A program made the position numbers and the translations under genes. 11,334 nucleotides of DNA, from contig LSSL01002550.1 in assembly GCA_001953115.1 (NCBI GenBank), positions 1-11,334 of the forward strand, in the 5' to 3' direction. The notes under the pieces are model-generated. The model had not been told where the DNA came from, made no database searches, and saw nothing but the letters and a program-made list of their open reading frames with translations. This DNA comes from Smittium mucronatum (taxonomy: Eukaryota; Kickxellomycota; Harpellomycetes; Harpellales; Legeriomycetaceae). Numbering within the stretch: the first letter of the stretch is position 1; each line of letters opens with the position of its first letter. Positions 1-7,100 of the stretch are shown here, in pieces.

Positions 1-247
1 GCAAAATTAAGCAAGATACGAGAAAAACTGTTATTTTTCTATTGGATAATTTAATGTCTTTTAATTGGGTATTGATATTTCTAGGGAGTGCTAGGAATTC
101 ATAAGATGATGGAATATAAATCCCAATCCAATCAATTCTTTATGGCAAGTAAAACAGCGCAACTACTACAGAAATTTTTATAGTACTTATCTCCTAAATT
201 TCTTAGTTTCGAATTGAAAATTCAAAATAAATAAGCATTTTTTATCT

Positions 248-469
248 TTAAATTGATCTTACGTCGATGAATTCTATTTTTTTCCCCCACAATTTCAAGA
301 AGAATTTCGATTTTTTAAAACTTTGTATTTCAAATGAAGAAGTATGTTGGAGGGTTATGAGGACATTCTTTCCATCTTTGAATATGTTTTTTTCTGCATC
401 ATCTTTAACTTTTTGCACTTTAGATTTATATATTAAATGAAATGTGATCTTGGGTTGGTTTGAAAAAAG
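248..469 (-). other. Unexplained stop-free frame, possible exon or gene remnant
   Basis: On the minus strand, 73 codons are open without a start codon, ending in TAA (248-250). The peptide is Lys-rich and not low in complexity (for example KDDAEKNIFKDGKNVLITLQ and FFLKLWGKKIEFIDV). The codon immediately upstream is TAG (470-472), which could be an in-frame stop or a TAG splice acceptor like those of the INTS2 introns. I found no upstream exon that joins in frame. An open run of this length is expected about once by chance in 4 kb of such DNA, so the evidence is weak. I recognise no family. Confidence 0.2.
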
Positions 470-1407
470 CTATGGACTAAATGGTGATATGAAAGATAAA
501 AATCCATTAATGAGTATAATTTATAAATAATTTGGTCTTGCAACAGATATATCCATATTTCAAGACTTTACCAGATAAAGGACACTTGCTTCCTAGAATT
601 ATGGACTCAAAATCAGTAGGAAAAGTCTTAGGATATAAAAAAATCAATATTATAGATGTTTTCAAGTTTTTAGACTAAACTCTCTTGATTTTTAGAGCCT
701 AATTTTTATTCTATAGGCGTTTACTTAAAATAAATACATCGCTTATCGATTGCAATTTTGTGTATTATCTTATTAAGTTATAAATAAAAAATATCTAATT
801 GTGTTATTTCCGTTTCTTTGACTTTAAACTGATCGTCTTATGACTATATAAAGTGTCCTTAAACACCAACACTGATTAAATAAATAAATTTCATGATTTA
901 AGCTATTGATTTTATAAGCTAATGCAATTATAAAAATCAATCATCCCTTAGTCTAAAAATTTATGATGCTTTTGACATTTTACATTATTATACTTGCTAA
1001 CTGTGTTTACCAAATGGCTTTTACATTTTTATTTCAATAAATAAAGTGTATATATACTTTATGCTTTTAATATATGAAATTCAAAAGTTATCACTATAAA
1101 ATAGTTTTAAAACGGATTTTGTATTGAGTTTTTTTAAAAAATTATTTATTAATTAAATAAAATTTTCCAATTCTGTTTCTTTACCCTCTTTTGAATAAAT
1201 TTATTCAGAATTAGACTTATGAATCCATATTCAATCATGGAGTTTTATGAAGCCTTTAAAGATTGGGCCCTGATGTTTAATAGTTTGTTCTCGTTTCTAT
1301 TGGGCATTGTTTTTTGTAAATTTAATAGACATTGGATAAAATAATATTTCTCGCTTTCTAAAATCTTTACTCGTTTATTGCTTAATTTTGTAGCAATAAT
1401 AAAAAAC
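470..1407. other. AT-rich stretch without recognisable gene
   Basis: Stops are frequent in all frames, and no RNA gene or clear repeat was seen. The only mild exception is a short + strand frame (520-678, about 52 codons) containing LPDKGHLLPRIMDSKSVGKV. Its antisense is also open, and neither can be assigned. Confidence 0.5.
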
Positions 1408-1626
1408 TTATCGATCTTTATCTTTTAACCATTTAAAAATGTATAAAATTAATAGGTAGCCTGAATTGGAATTACAGAAGAGATTTCCTACCAGCAATAC
1501 GCGGTAATTTTCGTAGCTCTTATGTATTTCCACTTTATTTGGTTTCGGTATGATTAAAGTTTCTTTTAGATAATGGCTTTCACAGTTCAAAAAATCCTGG
1601 TCTTGAAAAGAATCTCCAATATTATT
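1408..1626 (-). pseudogene. Probable fossil of a non-LTR reverse transcriptase (N-terminal RT motifs)
   Basis: The minus-strand frame is open for about 72 codons. It contains LKETLIIPKPNK followed by KSYENYRVLLV, which resembles the IPKPxK...NYRPISL signature at the start of the reverse-transcriptase domain of LINE elements. The Pro-Ile of the usual RPISL is replaced. The frame closes with a TAA at 1408, and I recognise neither an endonuclease upstream nor the catalytic box downstream, so this is at best a short decayed remnant. Its relation to the LINE at the right edge is unknown because the two pieces cover different protein regions. The call rests on one motif; chance similarity is possible. 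Confidence 0.4.
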
Positions 1627-1713
1627 GTTACTTATCTTTTTTGGCCAATCAAATGACCAAATTTCAAACTAATAAATGTTCATAAAATAATTTTCCATTA
1701 GCCCTCCACAGGG

Positions 1714-1821
1714 ACTTGAAGCAATGCATGGTACAGTATATCAGATAGTAGATATAATTTAAATTTCCCTTAGGTGTGCAGTCGGTAGACTGGCAGAGGA
1801 ATTTAATATCGCTGAGGATAT
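1714..1821. repeat. GC-richer dispersed repeat, copy 1
   Basis: It starts with ACTTGAAGCAATGC (1714-1727) and, 53 nt from that start, carries a 39-nt block (1767-1805) beginning CCCTTAGGTGTGCAG. The same two blocks recur with nearly the same spacing at 1886-1990. Copy 1 mostly has A or T where copy 2 has G or C, so it appears to be the more decayed copy. Confidence 0.65.
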
Positions 1822-1885
1822 CAATATTTATTCTGCCTTGCATATTTTTCATACTACAGTTTTTTCAACCTCAGTCATCCAGCCT

Positions 1886-1990
1886 ACTTGAAGCAATGCC
1901 AGGAGGGGTCTTTCTGTTGGTAGATTGAACCCTTTTCCCGTAGGTACGCAGCCGGTAGTCCGGCAGAGGAGCTTATTGTAGTTAGGATAA
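1886..1990. repeat. GC-richer dispersed repeat, copy 2
   Basis: ACTTGAAGCAATGC (1886-1899) is followed by a 39-nt block (1937-1975) beginning CCCGTAGGTACGCAGCCGG and containing GTCCGGCAGAGGAG. It stands out from its surroundings by its GC content. Its identity is unknown; it may derive from a transposon. Confidence 0.65.
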
Positions 1991-2035
1991 TAGTCTTATC
2001 TATACGTTTTTTTCTTTTTTTCAAATTTTTTTAGT

Positions 2036-2146
2036 ATAGTTTTTAATGACGTTATCTTACAATAAAATTCCGTGATACAAAAAAAAAACTACAGTTTTTT
2101 CACATAGTTTTTACTGATATTTCCTGCCAATAAAATTCCACCATAA
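2036..2146. repeat. Diverged tandem repeat, two units 68 nt apart
   Basis: The unit ATAGTTTTTA...AATAAAATTCC occurs at 2036-2078 and again at 2104-2146, with roughly 70 percent of positions alike. A 15-nt string, ACTACAGTTTTTTCA, just before the second unit (2088-2102) also occurs at 1853-1867, which links this tract to the repeat pair next door. Confidence 0.45.
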
Positions 2147-2191
2147 AATTTTTTTTAGTGAAACAGGAGCGAAATATTCCTCCTAGTCTAT

Positions 2192-2361
2192 TTAACCCTT
2201 TCCAGACCCAAATTTGTTCCTCACTCCTATTTGTGTACATTAGCTATTTCATCTGTCAAACATTTTGATTTATCCAATAATGCACAATGATTATTGATCT
2301 AATAGTATTATTGAAATAAAATGAACTCCATTTTTGTACCATCTGCCCCTTAAAGGGCTAA
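2192..2361 (+). mobile_element. piggyBac-like MITE, copy A
   Basis: This is a 170-bp element starting TTAA-CCCTTTCCAGACCCAA and ending TTAAAGGG-CTAA. It shares with copy B the internal blocks CTCCTATTTG, TTGATTTATCCAAT and TTTTTGTACCAT at matching positions. It has no coding capacity. The right-hand TTAA has drifted to CTAA. Confidence 0.7.
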
Positions 2362-2580
2362 TCGGAATTTTACAGCAATAAATGAGAAGAATTTTCTTTT
2401 GTTTCAATTGGGGGATACCTAATTGAGAGAAATGGAAAGCAGGGGAAATGACCCTTGAGGAAATTCCACTTGGGGAAGCGGAATTGATACAAATATCAAT
2501 CAATCGAGATTTGATGCACTCTAGCTTAGATTAATTTATTTTCTATTGGTTATAATTTATCTAATTGAATAATATACATC

Positions 2581-2752
2581 TTAACCCTTTCCGGATTCAA
2601 ATTTAATACTCTCTCCTATTTGCTCAAATCAACCCTTTCAAATAGCCTAATTTCTTGATTTATCCAATGGTATACAAATAATATTAATCTAATAAAAACA
2701 TTGAGCAAAAAGTGAAAGCCACTTTTTGTACCATTGCCCCTGAAAGGGTTAA
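2581..2752 (+). mobile_element. piggyBac-like MITE, copy B
   Basis: This is a 172-bp element in the same orientation as copy A, bounded on both sides by intact TTAA. The left end is CCCTTTCCGGATTCAAATTT and the right end CCATTGCCCCTGAAAGGG. The two ends are imperfect inverted repeats of each other (CCCTTTCmGG, then partly matching). Confidence 0.75.
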
Positions 2753-2940
2753 AGATATAGCAAATCAATTACAACAAATTTTGAAAGAAGGTAAATTCTA
2801 CTTGATTCTTCAATAGTGAATTTGTGGTGTTAGATGCGAAATCATAGTTAGTTGCCATAAAATAATTTCAATATTTACTGTTCAAATATCAACAATATCA
2901 TTTCGTAGTTTTTTATAAGGTAGGTGACAGGGATTACCAT

Positions 2941-3112
2941 TTAACCCTTTCAGGAGCAATGTCACAAAAAATGGCTTTCACTTTTCACTCAATGTTATTA
3001 TTAGTTTAATTTTATTTATATGCTATTGGGCATATCATGAATTTGAGCCAATTAAAGGTGGAAATATACGCTAATAGGAGCAAGGCACAAATTTGGGCCC
3101 GGAAAGAGTTAA
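2941..3112 (-). mobile_element. piggyBac-like MITE, copy C (inverted)
   Basis: This is a 172-bp element bounded by TTAA. Its reverse complement aligns end to end with copy B: CTTTCCGGGCCCAAATTTG at the left, GCTCCTATTAG next, then AACATTGAGTGAAAAGTGAA and TTGCTCCTGAAAGGG at the right. Confidence 0.75.
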
Positions 3113-3262
3113 TGAACGAAGGAATTTACAGGTTAGCCTATAGAAGGGGCTATAAAACATATTGCAATAATATACTGTAAATCCACTTTATCAACTTTTC
3201 TTTAATTATCTAACTTCATAGGTGATATTTGCACTCTTATTTGATGAGATTAATTTACCTAT

Positions 3263-3430
3263 TTAACCCTTTCAGGGTCGATGGCAAAAAATGACTTTAT
3301 ATTATTTTCAATGTTACATTGTATAAATAACTATTGGATATTATTGGATAAACTAGAAATCTAGACCAATTGAAATTGCATATAAATACAAATAGGAGTA
3401 AGGAAAGAATTTGAACTTGGAAAGGGCTAA
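3263..3430 (-). mobile_element. piggyBac-like MITE, copy D (inverted)
   Basis: This is a 168-bp element whose reverse complement aligns with copies A-C: CCCTTTCCAAGTTCAAATT at the left, TTACTCCTATTTG, GTTTATCCAATA, then GACCCTGAAAGGG at the right. It has TTAA at one end and a decayed CTAA at the other. It is the most diverged of the four in the middle. Confidence 0.7.
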
Positions 3431-3930
3431 AAATATTAATTAGGTAGCCAATAGAATGCTATTACTTCTTAGAATTATTTAGGGAGCGTAAATATTGGCA
3501 ATTAATTGTGGTATAATTAGGCCTACTGGCCATTAAAGTGCAATAGTAAAAGATTAAAAATTTTGGATTTAAACGTTTTTATTGGATAAATACATTGTAA
3601 TAATCTTGTCCTTTGGAGCTATAAAGTTTATAAAAATATAACAAATTTTATAGGTTAATATATTTTCATTTATCATTGATTTTCCAATGAATACAATTTA
3701 TTAAACGTCAAGAAATAATAATGATCGAAAACAAGTGGTTTATATTTGAGACTAAGAACTCATACACAAATTTACGACGAGGTGTTATAGTGATATATTT
3801 TAAAGTATATATAATTCTATTGGTTGTATACAAGAAGCGTGCAGATGAAATATCAAAATAAAAATAAACTAATTTATTAATGTTGACCACTCTTAGCCAC
3901 ATTAGTCGAAATAAGTTCGAATACATATGA
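3431..3930. other. AT-rich spacer between MITE cluster and INTS2 flank
   Basis: No supported gene. A minus-strand ORF of 72 codons (3708-3926) has no recognisable motif and only AT-driven composition. Strings such as TTTATTGGATAAAT (around 3578) resemble the inner part of the nearby MITEs but are too short to call another copy. Confidence 0.5.
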
Positions 3931-4189
3931 TTTTCGAATTCTTATTATTGAGCATATGCTTGTGTTTTCAATTCTTAATTGTTAATATTTTTGTAGCTAA
4001 TATTCTCCAAATATTTTTTCAATTTAATTTCTTTTAAAATATTTCCGATATATTGGGTTTATTACAAACTACTTCCCATTCACTTATCTCACCATAAATT
4101 CCAGATTTTAACTTTTCCTCCGTTATATTTTTCCTACAATCTCCATAATCTTTTTATCTATTCTGTTTCTTTTCTTCATACATTCAAGT
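3931..4189 (+). promoter_or_regulatory. 5' flank and presumed promoter of INTS2
   Basis: This stretch between transposon-derived DNA and the INTS2 start has no ORF. Its last 120 bases are pyrimidine-rich on the coding strand (runs of TTTTCCTCC, TTTTTCCTAC, TCTGTTTCTTTTCTTC type), as often seen just upstream of start codons in fungal genes. TATA-like strings such as GATATATTGG occur near 4047, but in DNA this AT-rich they carry little weight. No specific transcription-factor site can be claimed. Confidence 0.35.
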
Positions 4190-7100
4190 ATGAGTAAATT
4201 CATTAAAGTTGAGAATTCTTATGATTCGTCCTCTAGCACCCCTTCAACTCATGTTGATAGCGATATTAATCTATCTGTTGGTGATTTGAAGAAGGACATA
4301 GATGATCTTAAAGTTAAGATCGAGGAAGAGATATTGATGTCATACTCGCCTACAATATTTCCGGATTCATATGACAATCTTTCAAATGTGAAAGTTGGCT
4401 CTAATTACAATGAGTATAAGGCTGACATCCCTTTGAAAAATTGCAATAAAGATTTGCAGTCAGATTTAAATTCTGCTTTCATAAAAGATTTTAAAGATGT
4501 CAAGCCAAAATTAGATGATTATTCTGATTTAAATTTTCAAAATTCTGATATTTTGATTTCATCTAATAACTCAGTTGATATTCCTATTGCTATTGATAAT
4601 CAGGCTGTTGTGCCTAAAATTAAAAAAAATTCGAACAAAACCGGCTTGATGACCAGGAAATCTGGTCTTAAACACAATCAGGCCCTGCCTCCACGGAATT
4701 CCCAGCGAATATCAACGGCTTCAGAAGTGCCTTTAGGAAAATTCTCCGATTCACATTCTATTCCGATATTTAGCTCTCTAAAATCCAAAATTGAAAAGAT
4801 TAATAACGCTCCCAAAGAAAAGGATGGTCCTTTGCTTAACAGACCTCTAGACATTAAAAAGACATCCAACAAGCTTTCTGAATCATTTAAATCTTCATAC
4901 CAACTTTCCGGGGAACACAACTTTGACACTTTAATAAAGGATGAATTAAATTTTCATGTTCATCCTAGTCAGGAAACTGATTTAACATCAGTCGATGATT
5001 TTTTAAATCTCGAGAAAAAATGTGTTTTCGAATGGAAAGCACATAATAAGGATACACTGAATCCATTTTCAAAAAGAAACTCTTATATCATAAGATTCTT
5101 ATTTGGAAATTTGCAAGACCAAATAAAGATTACCATTTTCTCTTACTTGGATTTTTTGGAAGAACTCCCTACATTGTTAGGGATATATAAACAACAGCGC
5201 TTGTTGAAAGAAAGTTCTTCCCAAACAACTGAAATTGACACAACCTTAAACTCTTGTTGGAAATGGATAAAAGTGAAGTGCGCTCTGCTATTCTTGACGG
5301 AAAGTGAGTTAAACGAGCTATTTAATGTAATGCTTGGTTATGAAAATAATTCTCAGTTGACTGCAAAAGATAAACTCTCCTTCTCAAAAGTTACTGGAAG
5401 CAAAGGAAAACTAGTGCTGAGTATTCTAAATTCAACTTTAAATTTAATTCTATCTAATTGCAGGTTATTCACCATAAATTATACTAAAACTATATCAGTA
5501 TTTGTTATGTGTAAGAAATTCCTACTAAATTTCGGTATCCACTTCATAACTTCTGAGTCTTCGTTTAATGAATTTATGACGCAATTGGCTGAGCTGCATT
5601 CCATCCTTCCAACGGAATATCAATCCTCTGTAGCTAAATGTATCGGTGAACTACATCAAAAATATCCTAATAATTATCACTTTTCTTTTTCAAGGAAACT
5701 GAGTTCCAGACAACTTTTCTTCGAATTATATTTAAGAACGTTATTATTACGTTTCAATGAGGATTTAAAATCGATTCAGAATGATAGTATTTACTCTAGC
5801 TCACTATTTTCAAGCTTAATATCCAGCTTGAATGATATTTTTACTCCAAAAAATTCTGAATGGATAAAAAATGCAAAATTTACTGATAAAGATCTCATAT
5901 CTATCGTTTCCATTCAGAATTTAATTCAGAATGCCGTTGTATATTATTTGGAGGTAATCAAGCTTTTTTTTTTATATCTTAATCGATTTACAATTCTTGC
6001 TTATTTCCTTTCCTTTCCTTTTCTTTACAATCAGTACCTGACCCTGCCATTGTTTTAATATCATTTAAAAAAAATCTCTTCAATTCTTAGAACTCTATCT
6101 CCGATGAGATTTATTTAAATCAAATCGTTAGAGCGTGGTGTGGATTACTGGGTTATTTAAAGGTTGAACCGGATGACATGGTTTATTTTATATGCTCTAG
6201 GCTATCCAGATTACCATTGGACTCAAAGTAAATTTTTTTTTGTTACTAATTTGAAAATCCACTCTATTTATAAAATTAGACTTTAACACGATCTCACCCG
6301 ATTAATCTTACTCATAATAAATAGATGTTCTGAGATTGTATTCTCCTTTGCTGTACTAATAGCGTCATTCACACATAACAAAAATTTAGATTTAGTAAGT
6401 CTTATTTTGAACATATTTTTCGGTAATCATTACTTATCTGACCTGATTGTACTTTTAGGCAAGGGAAATGCTGGCCAGCTTACATCTATCAAACTCATCA
6501 ATTTATTACTCTATATTTATTGTATTTTTGCAATCCCAACATATTGACGAGGCCGAAAACATGATTTCTTCTTTTATTAACATGGATTTCAATATTTGTA
6601 AGCCTATTTAATAACCTTTTTTTAGAAAGTATATAATTATACCTTTATTTTTAATAATTTTTTAGCTCGCAAAAGATTTTATTTGATCAGGGAGTGGGCC
6701 AACTCAACTGCCAATGGTCAATCTAAGGCCTTCAAGTTTTCCCTTTTTTATACAATATCAAAAAATAAAATTCAAAAAGACGAGCATAAAAATTTACTAT
6801 GCCAAGCAGTTTTGTATTATTTGCAATATAAACCTTCTGAAATCCCTGCTCTGGATTTATACGATTGGTTGAAAGCATCAATATTGTCAGCTTCTTTTGC
6901 TGATCTCCCAATTATTTTCAAACTCATCAAGCATTATGTTTTAATGTAAGTGAATTAGTTTCTTACACCCATGATCTATATTTAATCACTTTTACTAAAT
7001 TTAGGGGATTCAAACCATTTCCAGAAGACTACATCAAAAATATTTTACAAAATAATATTTTTATACTAGAAAACGAAAACTCTGAATTTTTATTGTCTCC

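Noticed and set aside
1937..1975. A tRNA-like A-box (GCAGCCGGTAG) suggesting a tRNA or a tRNA-derived SINE
   Set aside because: The only B-box-like string (GATTGAACCC) lies upstream instead of downstream, and no cloverleaf can be drawn.
1849..1995. The duplicated motif read as a conserved Cys-containing peptide on the minus strand
   Set aside because: The two copies differ mainly at first and second codon positions and copy 1 does not preserve the downstream peptide, so no protein-level conservation is visible.
2291..2503. Minus-strand ORF of 70 codons
   Set aside because: It begins in the spacer and ends inside MITE copy A, and no protein family is recognisable.
3708..3926. Minus-strand ORF of 72 codons upstream of INTS2, a possible divergent gene
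   Set aside because: It is made of Ile/Tyr/Phe/Asn-rich sequence expected from AT-rich DNA, with no motif and no supporting splice or start context.
4678..4929. Minus-strand ORF of 83 codons inside INTS2 exon 1
   Set aside because: It lies fully antisense to a well-supported exon and has no recognisable motif; the other antisense ORFs within exon 7 (7557-7754, 8561-8749, 9057-9287) and the one spanning its end and intron 7 (9420-9716) are dismissed for the same reason.
6035..6051. A 17-nt micro-exon between two short introns in place of a single 137-nt intron 1
   Set aside because: It would shift the frame into exon 2 and require a 39-nt intron with a poor donor (GTTTTA).
6423..6458. A 36-nt intron (GTAATC...TAG) in place of the 64-nt intron 3
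   Set aside because: It joins into the wrong frame (GKGNAGQLTS), which soon reaches a stop and loses the match to the family; it is also shorter than any other intron here.
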